A DNA stretch of 7,655 bases, from assembly GCA_946061795.1 (NCBI GenBank), contig CAMGSK010000067.1, positions 1-7,655 on the forward strand, read 5' to 3'. The DNA is from an uncultured Elusimicrobium sp. (GTDB taxonomy: Bacteria; Elusimicrobiota; Elusimicrobia; Elusimicrobiales; Elusimicrobiaceae). Below are positions 1-7,182 of the stretch, one piece after another. A model generated the notes under the pieces. That model saw only the letters and a program-made list of their open reading frames with translations. It searched no databases and was not told the origin of the DNA. How positions within the stretch are numbered: the stretch's first letter is position 1; every line of letters starts with the position of its first letter. The position numbers and the translations under genes were made by a program.

Positions 1-78
1 AATTTATTACCATATAGAAAACGCGGACTCCCGGGAGGCCGCCTTATACGGATTCGCGCGCGAGAGGAGCGCTTTACC
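1..78 (+). other. Upstream edge region before the PAS/GAF gene
   Basis: This short stretch precedes the first gene. A good Shine-Dalgarno sequence lies at its right end, but no convincing -35/-10 pair is visible; TTATAC near 44-49 is at most a weak -10. Two frames are open from the window edge. The frame of the sensor gene has no ATG, GTG or TTG before position 79 and reads as an arginine-rich string, so it is unlikely to be coding. The +2 frame stays open to a TGA at 143-145 and has a more protein-like composition (it includes ENADSREAALYGFARERS). It could therefore be the tail of an upstream gene overlapping the sensor start. A third frame stops at TAG 15-17. Whether an upstream gene ends here cannot be settled from this window. 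Confidence 0.3.
62..69 (+). promoter_or_regulatory. Ribosome binding site of the PAS/GAF gene
   Basis: GAGAGGAG lies 9 bases before the ATG at 79. This is a strong match to the Shine-Dalgarno consensus at a usable spacing. It decides the start codon in a frame that is otherwise open to the window edge. Confidence 0.7.
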
Positions 79-3000
79 ATGGCAAATAAATCTTTTTCTT
101 TCTTATCCCCAAACGAAAAAGATCCTCAGAATTTGGAACAGCTGAAAGCTCTGGTGCGGCTGATGCCGTGTGCGGCGTGCCTGACTGATGAAAACGGCAC
201 CGTGTTGTTTGCCAACGATCTCTTAAGCGCCGTGTCCGGCTTTTCCCGCAAGGAATTGGAAGGTTCCAACCTTTCCAAATACGGTTTAAACGTGGAAGAA
301 GCGCTTGCTTTGGCCCGGAAAAACGGGGCGGAAAAAATATTGAAAGAAATGGTCACCAAAGACATTGAGTCCGTTTCCGTTTGCTTGGGGGCTTCCTTGC
401 CGGCCGGAAATTCGTATATGCTGCTGAGCTTTGACGTATTGCCCCAATATCAGCAAACGTTGAAGGAAAAACAGTTTTTGCAGGCCGCGGTGGAACATTC
501 TCCTTTCGCCGTGGCGATTCAAGACCGGCGCGGCGTGTGCCGGGTGTGGAACGCGCGTGCGGAAAAGTTGTTCGGCGTGTCCGCCTCCCAGGCAATCGGC
601 CGGGGGTTGCTGACGTCTCTTCCTGCGGAACTGACCGGCGCGCTGGAACTGCTGGACAAAGAATTGGCTTCCGCCAAAGCTCCCGTATCGGCGCGGCAAA
701 TGACTTTTAAAAATGCGGCCGGACAGGAAGTGACGCTGTCCGTGACCAAAACCCCGGTGGCGGACCTTCACGGGGAGGCTACGGGATTTTTGACCGTATT
801 TGATGATATCACGGCAAGCCGCACCAAAGAACAGGAATTGGTGCGCAACGGCGTGCTGCTTCAGACGATTATTGATAATGTGCCTTTGGGCATTTATGCG
901 CGTACGGCGGAAGGCGTGATGACTTTTTTCAACAAGCAAAGCCAGAGCGTGCTGGGCGAGTCCGACCCTAAATGCGCTAATTCGCCCCACCCCCAGCAGG
1001 ATGCGTCCACCGTGCGCCATTACGCCGAAAGAGAAAGGGAAATTTTGGAAGAAGGCAAGACGCGCGATTATCCCCATGAAATATATGTGGACCGCAACGG
1101 CAACGAAAAAATCATTCACATGATTAAAATTCCGCTGCAGCATGCGGGGCCGGAGCCTTTGGTGTTGAGCATTGTGGAAGACGTCACCGGCAAAGTACGC
1201 CAGGAACGCGAAATCGTGACGGCGAATAATTTTCTTTCCGCCATTTTGGACAATATCCCCGTGGGGCTTTATGCCCGCACCAAAACAGGCCGTCTGCTTT
1301 TGCAGAATAAAATGTGCGAAAAAATTTTCCAGACTTCTTCCAGCCAGTTGGATGAACGCGGCTGCCCTCCCCATGAAACGGGCGAGCAGGTAAACCGCTA
1401 TTTAAACCGGGAAGTCCAAGTGCTGGAATCGGGCCGCCCGCTGCGCATCAACGAAGAACCGTACGTGACCCCGGACGGCGCAAAGCATGTGCTTAATATG
1501 GTCAAAGTTCCCGTGGTGGATGTACAGGGCAATCCGGAATTTGTCATTACCATGGTGGACGACATCACCGACGCCAAAGAACAGGCGGCCAAACTGACGG
1601 AAGCCGACAGCTTCCGCCAGGCTGTCTTGGACAATATCCCCATCGCCATTTACGCATACAGTGCAGACCGCAGCGAATGCTTTTCCAACAAAGCGGCCAA
1701 TATTTTGTTCCCCGGAGAAGCAGGCCAGTCCCAGCAGGACGACGAATACGCCGCCAGAGAAAACGCGGTGTTTGTCAAAGGGGAGATTCTGGACGTGCCG
1801 GAAGAAGAATATATTCGCACCGACGGCAAAAAAGTGCTGCTGCATTTGACAAAAGTGCCCGTGTATGACGCGGACGGAAACCCGCGTATGGTGGTGACGA
1901 TTGCCGAAGACATTACGCTGCGCAAAGAACAGGAACGGGAAGTCCGCAACGCCAAAAATTTCTTGCAGAGCGTGGTGGACAACCTGCCGATTGCTCTGTC
2001 CGTAAAAAAATACGACGGGAAATACATCGTATGGAACAAAAAGAGCGAAAACTTGTTCGGCGTGCCTGCAAGCGAAGTGATAGGCAAAGACAACTATCGC
2101 CAAGATATCACCCAGGAACAGGCGGAATTTTTGCTGGAGTCGGATAAAAGAGTGTTTGACAGCCGCCGGGAGCTGGACATTGCGCAGGAACTGATTTCCA
2201 CCCCGACCGAAGGCGTCAAGATCATGCACACCGTCAAAACGCCGCTGTTTACCGAAGACGGGGAGCCGGATTGCCTGCTGACCGTGTCGGAAGACGTGAC
2301 CGCCAAGACCAAAATGGAAAAACAAATCCGGGAAGCCGGAGAGAAAAATTCGCTGTTGGTGGAAAGCGCGCGCGAGGGCATTGTCATTTTGGAAGATTAC
2401 AAAATCATCTATGCCAACCGCTCCGCCGGGCGCATTTTGGGGCGGGAATCCGCGGAAGAAATCATCGGAAAAGATTTCCTGGAATTTGTGAGTGCGGACC
2501 ATCAAATTTTCGCCAAAGACAAATTCGCCTGCGTGATCAACGGCGTGGAGGGCGCGTCCGACCCTGTCAGTTTGCGTCTGACCAAAAAATCGGGTTCGAC
2601 CGCCGAAGCGGAAATATCGGCTTTGCTTTCTAAATATATGGGCCGACGCATCGTTTTGGTGTTTTTGCGCGACGTGACCGAGCAAAATAAAACCATGCGC
2701 GAAGTGCGCGGCGAACGGGAAAAATTCAAAAACGTGTTTGAGCGCGGACTGATGCCGGCGTTTGTTCTGAACCACAAAGGTTATATCAACGTAATGAACA
2801 AAGCGGCGCGGGATTTGTTTCACCTGACGGACGCGGACCGCAATTTTTACCGCAACGTATATATCCGCCCCGCGCTGACGCTTTCCGTGCGGCGCAAACT
2901 GCGCCGCGGAGAGCCGGCGCATATGGACTATGAGTTTGATTTTGACCGCGCCGCCCGGCAGTTTCCCGGCCGCATACACGGCGAAGGAAAAATGCTGTTG

Positions 3001-5109
3001 CACGTGACGCTGGAACCTTTTAACCGCCGCGACGCCAGGGACGGAAGCGTGGACGCCGATTATCTGGTCACGCTGGACCGCCGCGAAAGAGGCGGAGGCG
3101 TTCCTCCCGCCGCTCCAAGGAAACAAGTTCCCGCCGCGCCCGCCGCTCCGGCCGGCGCGCCGCTGCCTCCGGTCCAGGTGCTCCTGCCCGACACGGAACC
3201 GTACGCCGTTTGTTCTCCGTCTTTTAAAATTACTTCGTGCAACGACCTGTTTTGCGCGCTGAGCCGCCGCACGCGCGAGGAACTGAAAGGCAGAGAATTG
3301 GCGGAAATTTTGAGCACGCAGGGACAAGCCGCTTTTGCGCAGGATTTAAAAGATTTGGCTCAAACCGGCGAATTGGAAAACAAGGAATATGCGGTGTGTT
3401 CGGCCAAGGGAGAAAATGAGGTGCCCGTGCGGCTGAGCGCATGGCGTTTGCAAAACGGAAATTACGTGTTTTCTCTGCGCAGTATGACCTATCATAATCA
3501 GTTGGTGCAGATTTTGCAGGAAAGGTCCGCCCAGCTGAGCGCGCTTTTGGAGGCGACGGACGGCTGGGTTTTTTCCGTTCAGTTTGAGGCGGGCCGCTTC
3601 GGCCGGGTGGAACAGACCAATAAACGCCTGCCCAAAGAACTGGGCTACGGATATGACGAAATAACGGCTTTGCCGTTTGAAAATTTGTTTATTGCGCCGG
3701 ACGGAAAAAATGAAGCGTCGGCCCGTGCGCAGCTGGCCCGCGCGGCGAAAAATCTGCTGCAGGAAGGACGGGCGTCTTTCGGCACGCCTTTGTTTGCCAA
3801 AGACGGCCGGCGTACGGAAGCCGCCGTCACGCTCAGCGCGTTGGACGTCCCCGGTAAAAGCACGGTGCTGGCTTTGGTGAGCGATTTGTCCGGCTTGATA
3901 GAAAAGCTGGGCAAAGATTCCAAAGAAGCGTTGGAATTGCGCAGCATGCGCCGCTGCCTGCCCGGGTTATATTTGAAAACGGACGGGGAAGGAACGGTCA
4001 AGGACGTATCTTCCAATTTGCCTTATTTGCCGCAGACGGAAGCGGAACAAGTGTTTTTAGGCAAAACGCCGCAGCAATATTGGCCGGGAGACGCCGCCTG
4101 CAAAGAACTTTTCGCCGTTAAAGAAGCTTTGTCCGTGAACGTGACGACGAATTTTGATTTCAGCTGGAACGTGTGCGGAGAGGAACGCTTTTTTGAAGCC
4201 ATGTGCGTTTCTATCGGCAACCGGGAAGAAGCGGTGCTTTGGGTAAAAGACGTTTCGGACCGTCGCGCCCACGAAGCCCGCATTCGCCGCCTCTACGCCA
4301 TCAGCAATGAAAATACGGGTACGCTGACCGAGCAAGTGGACCGGATTTTGGATTTCGGGAAACGGGCTTTCGGCGCCGACGTCGGCGTGGTTATGCGTTT
4401 TAACCGTTCCGGTTCCGAAGAATTGACGGTGGTGTATGCCACGGCCAATCCGTTCCATATTGAACGCTATATGACTTTCCCCGTGGAAGAATGTTTGTTT
4501 GACGTGAAGGACGACAATGTCGTCGTCTTCCCGGATTTAAGACAAACCAACTGCTCGCGCTGCATTCATAAGGAGAAGCATTTCGGCTCGCTGATTGCCG
4601 CTCCGCTGCACGTGGGGGGAAAAGTGGCCGGGGTGTTGTGTTTCGCTTCCGCCGATACCCGCGCGCGCTTTGAAGAGGGCTCGGAAGAGTTGATAGGCAT
4701 TATGTCGCGCATTTTGAGCTTGCGCATTGAATTGCGCGAAGCCAGCAAAACCCTGGGAGAAACGTCCCAAAGCTTCATCCGCACGCTGGAATATGTGGAC
4801 TTGCCCGCGGTGGTGCTGGACCTGAAATTCCGGGTCAAATACGCCAACGATGTGTTTCTGTCATTTACGGGACGGCGGAAAGAGACGGTGGAAAACCGGG
4901 AATTTTTTGACGAGTTTATCCGCAACGCCGAAAACGGCCGTCTGCGTTTTGAGAGCGCGGAAAAATCCGCTTCTGCCCATGCGTTCCAGATTAAGCTGGA
5001 TTTGGCGGACGAACACGGAAAATATTCCGCGGCCGAATGGGACGTATTCCTGATGAAAGACATCCGCGGAGAAGTGGAAGGATACGGCCTGATAGGCGTG
5101 CGCCGCTGA
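79..5109 (+). CDS. Giant multi-PAS/GAF sensory protein without visible output domain
   Basis: This 1676-residue protein has no signal peptide and no membrane segment, so it is probably a cytoplasmic sensor or scaffold. I read about twelve PAS-like units: residues 20-124, 129-245, 258-370, 382-497, 508-613, 625-741, 755-867, 880-1000, 1037-1137, 1145-1271, 1286-1394 and 1564-1674. The evidence is recurrent PAS hallmarks: a hydrophobic start followed by D/E-x-G, an N near the middle of the first half (for example VWNARAEKLFGVSASQAIG) and a closing strand ending in D-D/E-I/V-T, followed by a charged helical linker. Units 2-7 are clearest; 1 and 8-12 are more diverged. A GAF domain occupies about 1405-1555. 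A Pro/Ala-rich linker lies at about 1005-1036. No HisKA H-box, HATPase N/G boxes, GGDEF, EAL, receiver, MCP or DNA-binding motif was found, and the chain ends directly after the last PAS (GVRR). PAS and GAF domains bind small ligands or cofactors and mediate protein contacts; the ligands here are unknown. It is convergent with the next gene. Confidence 0.9.
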   Translation: MANKSFSFLSPNEKDPQNLEQLKALVRLMPCAACLTDENGTVLFANDLLSAVSGFSRKELEGSNLSKYGLNVEEALALARKNGAEKILKEMVTKDIESVSVCLGASLPAGNSYMLLSFDVLPQYQQTLKEKQFLQAAVEHSPFAVAIQDRRGVCRVWNARAEKLFGVSASQAIGRGLLTSLPAELTGALELLDKELASAKAPVSARQMTFKNAAGQEVTLSVTKTPVADLHGEATGFLTVFDDITASRTKEQELVRNGVLLQTIIDNVPLGIYARTAEGVMTFFNKQSQSVLGESDPKCANSPHPQQDASTVRHYAEREREILEEGKTRDYPHEIYVDRNGNEKIIHMIKIPLQHAGPEPLVLSIVEDVTGKVRQEREIVTANNFLSAILDNIPVGLYARTKTGRLLLQNKMCEKIFQTSSSQLDERGCPPHETGEQVNRYLNREVQVLESGRPLRINEEPYVTPDGAKHVLNMVKVPVVDVQGNPEFVITMVDDITDAKEQAAKLTEADSFRQAVLDNIPIAIYAYSADRSECFSNKAANILFPGEAGQSQQDDEYAARENAVFVKGEILDVPEEEYIRTDGKKVLLHLTKVPVYDADGNPRMVVTIAEDITLRKEQEREVRNAKNFLQSVVDNLPIALSVKKYDGKYIVWNKKSENLFGVPASEVIGKDNYRQDITQEQAEFLLESDKRVFDSRRELDIAQELISTPTEGVKIMHTVKTPLFTEDGEPDCLLTVSEDVTAKTKMEKQIREAGEKNSLLVESAREGIVILEDYKIIYANRSAGRILGRESAEEIIGKDFLEFVSADHQIFAKDKFACVINGVEGASDPVSLRLTKKSGSTAEAEISALLSKYMGRRIVLVFLRDVTEQNKTMREVRGEREKFKNVFERGLMPAFVLNHKGYINVMNKAARDLFHLTDADRNFYRNVYIRPALTLSVRRKLRRGEPAHMDYEFDFDRAARQFPGRIHGEGKMLLHVTLEPFNRRDARDGSVDADYLVTLDRRERGGGVPPAAPRKQVPAAPAAPAGAPLPPVQVLLPDTEPYAVCSPSFKITSCNDLFCALSRRTREELKGRELAEILSTQGQAAFAQDLKDLAQTGELENKEYAVCSAKGENEVPVRLSAWRLQNGNYVFSLRSMTYHNQLVQILQERSAQLSALLEATDGWVFSVQFEAGRFGRVEQTNKRLPKELGYGYDEITALPFENLFIAPDGKNEASARAQLARAAKNLLQEGRASFGTPLFAKDGRRTEAAVTLSALDVPGKSTVLALVSDLSGLIEKLGKDSKEALELRSMRRCLPGLYLKTDGEGTVKDVSSNLPYLPQTEAEQVFLGKTPQQYWPGDAACKELFAVKEALSVNVTTNFDFSWNVCGEERFFEAMCVSIGNREEAVLWVKDVSDRRAHEARIRRLYAISNENTGTLTEQVDRILDFGKRAFGADVGVVMRFNRSGSEELTVVYATANPFHIERYMTFPVEECLFDVKDDNVVVFPDLRQTNCSRCIHKEKHFGSLIAAPLHVGGKVAGVLCFASADTRARFEEGSEELIGIMSRILSLRIELREASKTLGETSQSFIRTLEYVDLPAVVLDLKFRVKYANDVFLSFTGRRKETVENREFFDEFIRNAENGRLRFESAEKSASAHAFQIKLDLADEHGKYSAAEWDVFLMKDIRGEVEGYGLIGVRR
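850..2301 (+). repeat. Four diverged tandem PAS repeats (units 3-6) within the sensor gene
   Basis: Residues about 258-741 form a block of four similar units. Each begins with a segment like FLxxxxDNxPxxxYA, with the D-N-x-P at residues 266, 391, 518 and 634, so periods are 125, 127 and 116 residues. Each also has a late strand of the form HMIKIPL, LNMVKVPV, LHLTKVPV or HTVKTPL, and ends in EDVT, DDIT, EDIT or EDVT. The units are more alike each other than the other PAS domains of the protein, which suggests internal duplication. The DNA copies have diverged, so this is a protein-level repeat and not a fresh DNA repeat. Confidence 0.7.
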
Positions 5110-5130
5110 TTTCTTCGGAAATTAAATGAC

Positions 5131-5161
5131 AAACGCCCCAGCTTTGCGCCGGGGCGTTTTT
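5131..5161 (+). terminator. Rho-independent terminator of the PAS/GAF gene
   Basis: AAACGCCCC (5131-5139) pairs perfectly with GGGGCGTTT (5151-5159), giving a 9-bp GC-rich stem with an 11-base loop and a T-run at 5157-5161. It begins 21 bases after the TGA of the sensor gene. The plus-strand orientation is best supported. On the minus strand the hairpin is followed by a poorer, interrupted T-run (TTTGTCATTT), so it may also help stop transcription of the convergent gene that ends at 5177, but less surely. Confidence 0.8.
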
Positions 5162-5176
5162 AATGAACGGAAAAAT

Positions 5177-5941
5177 TTAAAAAAACCAGCCGAAGCGTTT
5201 TTTGCGCGGTGCGTCGGTGTATGAACTTTGCGCGCAGAGCACGCCCAGAGGCCGGCCGTTTTCATCCGTCACCGGCACGAGCGGCTGGCCGTTTTCTATG
5301 ATTTTCTGCGCGTCTTTTGCCGGCGCGTGCGCCGGCAGACTTTCCGCTTCCGTCATGACGGAGCCGGCCGTGCTTTGCGGCGAATAGAACGCTAATTCCG
5401 CGGTGCGGATAAAACCTTTGGCTTTGCCGTCTTTGAGCATGACCAGGCAGGCGGCGGGCAGTTTTTTGCGCGGTAGCGTTTTGAGTTTGTCCACAATATC
5501 GCTCAGGCGCGCTTCCGTACCGAATATCAGGAAATCCCGGTTCATTTTTTCTCCCGCACTGCCGCGCGGCCAAAGCTGCGCCTCCTGTAAAGCGGCGCGG
5601 AAACTTTCGGGAAGAATGGTTTTGATTTTTTCTTTCTGCGGTTCAGAAAACGCTTGATAAATCCGCGCGGCTTGTTTCAGCTCCAGCCTGGATAAAACGT
5701 GCGCCGTCTGGCGGGAGGGCATTCTGCGCAGCAGTGCGGCGGCTTTAGCCGGCTCCATGGGGTTTAAACACAAAACGACGTACTCGGATTTTAACGGTTT
5801 GAGCAGGAGCAGCGCCTCATGCGTGGCCAGAGAGGCCAGCGCTTTGGCGGCGGCCTGCGGCGCGGCGGAGATGAATCTTTCCGTCACCCAAACGGCCGAA
5901 GGATTGTTTGGTCCGTTCATAAATACTTGCTCCCAAGCCAA
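5177..5941 (-). CDS. Soluble MgtE-N-like/CBS-pair protein without channel domain
   Basis: The 254-residue product (247 from the internal ATG) has two parts. Residues about 25-118 form a helical, leucine- and alanine-rich region with repeated short helices, such as LNPMEPAKAAALLRRMP and LSRLELKQAARIYQAF. This pattern is typical of the MgtE intracellular N domain (superhelix related to FliG). Residues about 132-185 and 190-240 look like two CBS motifs; the second is clearer (AGSVMTEAESLPAHAPAKDA, then PLVPVTDENGRPLGVL). In MgtE Mg2+ channels these two domains gate a membrane pore in response to Mg2+. Here the chain ends after CBS2 with a short basic-aromatic tail (RKKRFGWFF), and no membrane helices are present. 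A sensing or adaptor role is therefore more likely than transport. The start is ambiguous: TTG at 5941 has AGGA 10 bases upstream, while ATG at 5920 has GGGAG 9 bases upstream and begins just before the conserved region. I lean to the ATG. Confidence 0.8.
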   Translation of the reverse strand: MAWEQVFMNGPNNPSAVWVTERFISAAPQAAAKALASLATHEALLLLKPLKSEYVVLCLNPMEPAKAAALLRRMPSRQTAHVLSRLELKQAARIYQAFSEPQKEKIKTILPESFRAALQEAQLWPRGSAGEKMNRDFLIFGTEARLSDIVDKLKTLPRKKLPAACLVMLKDGKAKGFIRTAELAFYSPQSTAGSVMTEAESLPAHAPAKDAQKIIENGQPLVPVTDENGRPLGVLCAQSSYTDAPRKKRFGWFF

Positions 5942-5973
5942 AAAAGCGTTATCCTTTTAGAAAGAGATGTTTC

Positions 5974-5983
5974 TATTATAATA
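5974..5983. promoter_or_regulatory. Palindromic shared -10 element of a divergent promoter
   Basis: TATTATAATA is a perfect 10-bp palindrome. It contains TATAAT on the plus strand (5977-5982) and TATAAT on the minus strand (5975-5980). It lies in the 77-base gap between the divergent MgtE-N/CBS and AlbA_2 genes. Predicted transcripts would have leaders of roughly 30 bases rightward and 27-48 bases leftward, depending on the start codon used. The -35 regions are poor: TTTTAG (5955-5960, spacer 16) is a weak candidate rightward, and nothing convincing is present leftward. Confidence 0.55.
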
Positions 5984-6018
5984 AATTATCGGTTCGCCGC
6001 GTCCGGCAAGGGGGAGAT

Positions 6019-7182
6019 ATGTTGTTTGACAAGCCCATTCACGATTTGACGTTTGACGACGTAGTTGCTTTTTGCCGCCGGCAGGTGCCGGAGGGAAAGC
6101 AGCTGGACTATAAGTATTATTTGCCCAAAAATAAAGAAAAATTCGCCAAAGTCATCGCCTCTTTCGCCAATGCTTTGGGCGGCACGCTGATTATCGGCGT
6201 CAACGACGACAAAAACGACAAGCCCCGTCCGCCTTTCACCGGCATTGAATATCATGAAAAAATGCGCAATATGATAGAGGACGTGATTCAAACCTACATT
6301 GACCCTATCGTGTTTGTGGACGTGAATATTTGCGTCAGCCGGGACGGCAAGCGGATGTTTGTGGTCATCAATATTCCCCAGAGCAATTTGACGCCTCATT
6401 TGGTGGGCAAACTTAAACGCGCTTATGTGCGCACCGGTCAAAGCAGCCGTCCGGAAGCCATCGTTCACCCTACGCGTCTGCCGTGGCTGTTGGACCACCG
6501 CAAAAAATCCGAACGCCTGCGTCATATTTTGTACGACAAAGCCGAAAGCCATTTTGAAAATTATTTAAAAATTAAAAATGTGAACGCACAAGAGCGTACG
6601 GCGGCGGTATTGTCTTTGCAGCCGCTCTATCCCGAAGAACCCCTGTGCGATTACCGAAAATTGCCCGCGTTGATTTCCGCTTGCGCGCCCGAAGAACAAG
6701 AGACGAAACTGCAGGCGGTGCAAGACGGCGCGGCGTTGATTGACGGCGGAAAAGACGCGCACCGCATGTTGGAATTTAATTCTTACGGGCTGATGCTGGA
6801 CAAATGGCTGGCCGACCAAACGGTTTCTTTTAACGGACACGAAACCCGCGCCGTGGATTTTGAAGATGTGGCGCGGCATACGGCGGTGTTTTTCCGCCGC
6901 GCCGTCTGTTTTTTCAATAAACTGGCTTTTGGCGGTCCGTTGTATTTCCGTTTTAAGATGAGCAACACCCGCGCGCTTCGCGCCCGGCTGGGCGCTCATA
7001 CCGCCACGGTATTGGAAGATTATTTGCGCATGGACGGTAATTATTACGCCGATGAAATTTCCTCCCGGCCCGAAGAAACGCTGGGGCGGATTTTGCAGCA
7101 GGCGGCCTGGTCTTTGGGGCTGCGCGCCGGGGATGAGGAAATACGCGCTTTGGTGCAAAAATTATTGAAGGAAAAAGAATGA
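6019..7182 (+). CDS. AlbA_2 (Schlafen-type) domain protein
   Basis: The 387-residue protein carries an AlbA_2 domain at about residues 22-148. Supporting motifs are E26...LDYK (positions 29-32), the very typical IASFANALGGTLIIGV (46-61), and the late AYVRTGQSSRPEA (135-147). AlbA_2 domains occur in many bacterial proteins annotated as putative ATP-binding or transcriptional regulator proteins, and in Schlafen proteins, where some are RNases. Residues 150-387 are mostly helical and charged. I recognise no family there; in particular I do not see the C-terminal ATPase-like or winged-helix segments often fused to AlbA_2. Function is unknown: nucleic-acid binding or cleavage and regulation are both possible. 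The ATG at 6019 follows the purine-rich AAGGGGGAG (6008-6016) at close spacing; TTG at 6022 is a less likely alternative. The stop overlaps the start of the pilin-like gene, so the two are very probably cotranscribed. Confidence 0.85.
   Translation: MLFDKPIHDLTFDDVVAFCRRQVPEGKQLDYKYYLPKNKEKFAKVIASFANALGGTLIIGVNDDKNDKPRPPFTGIEYHEKMRNMIEDVIQTYIDPIVFVDVNICVSRDGKRMFVVINIPQSNLTPHLVGKLKRAYVRTGQSSRPEAIVHPTRLPWLLDHRKKSERLRHILYDKAESHFENYLKIKNVNAQERTAAVLSLQPLYPEEPLCDYRKLPALISACAPEEQETKLQAVQDGAALIDGGKDAHRMLEFNSYGLMLDKWLADQTVSFNGHETRAVDFEDVARHTAVFFRRAVCFFNKLAFGGPLYFRFKMSNTRALRARLGAHTATVLEDYLRMDGNYYADEISSRPEETLGRILQQAAWSLGLRAGDEEIRALVQKLLKEKE
7168..7172 (+). promoter_or_regulatory. Ribosome binding site of the pilin-like gene inside the AlbA_2 gene
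   Basis: AAGGA lies 6 bases before the ATG at 7179, within the last codons of the AlbA_2 gene. Together with the ATGA stop/start overlap it supports translational coupling of the two genes. Confidence 0.65.

Noticed and set aside
286..1374. A 362-codon open frame on the minus strand
   Set aside because: Same antisense-register effect over PAS units 1-4; low-complexity His/Arg/Phe/Gly composition and no domain.
1402..3327. A 641-codon open frame on the minus strand inside the PAS/GAF gene
   Set aside because: It is exactly in register with the plus-strand codons, so its stops need TTA, CTA or TCA codons, which the sensor gene rarely uses. Its product is rich in His, Phe and Arg with no recognisable domain, whereas the plus strand gives clear PAS repeats.
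79..5109. The sensor as a hybrid histidine kinase or diguanylate cyclase
   Set aside because: I looked for an H-box, N/G boxes, GGDEF and EAL motifs along the chain and at the C-terminus and found none; the final 110 residues read as a diverged PAS domain.
5171..5186. The A/T-rich run AAAAATTTAAAAAAAC as a second terminator
   Set aside because: It has no GC stem; it simply covers the stop codon and last Phe codons of the minus-strand gene.
5177..5941. The minus-strand gene as a complete MgtE magnesium transporter
   Set aside because: At 254 residues it is far shorter than full MgtE (around 450) and contains no hydrophobic membrane helices.
5986..7158. Minus-strand frames (188 and 197 codons) opposite the AlbA_2 gene
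   Set aside because: Also in antisense register with the plus-strand codons; the plus strand encodes a clear AlbA_2 motif, and these frames have no recognisable domain.
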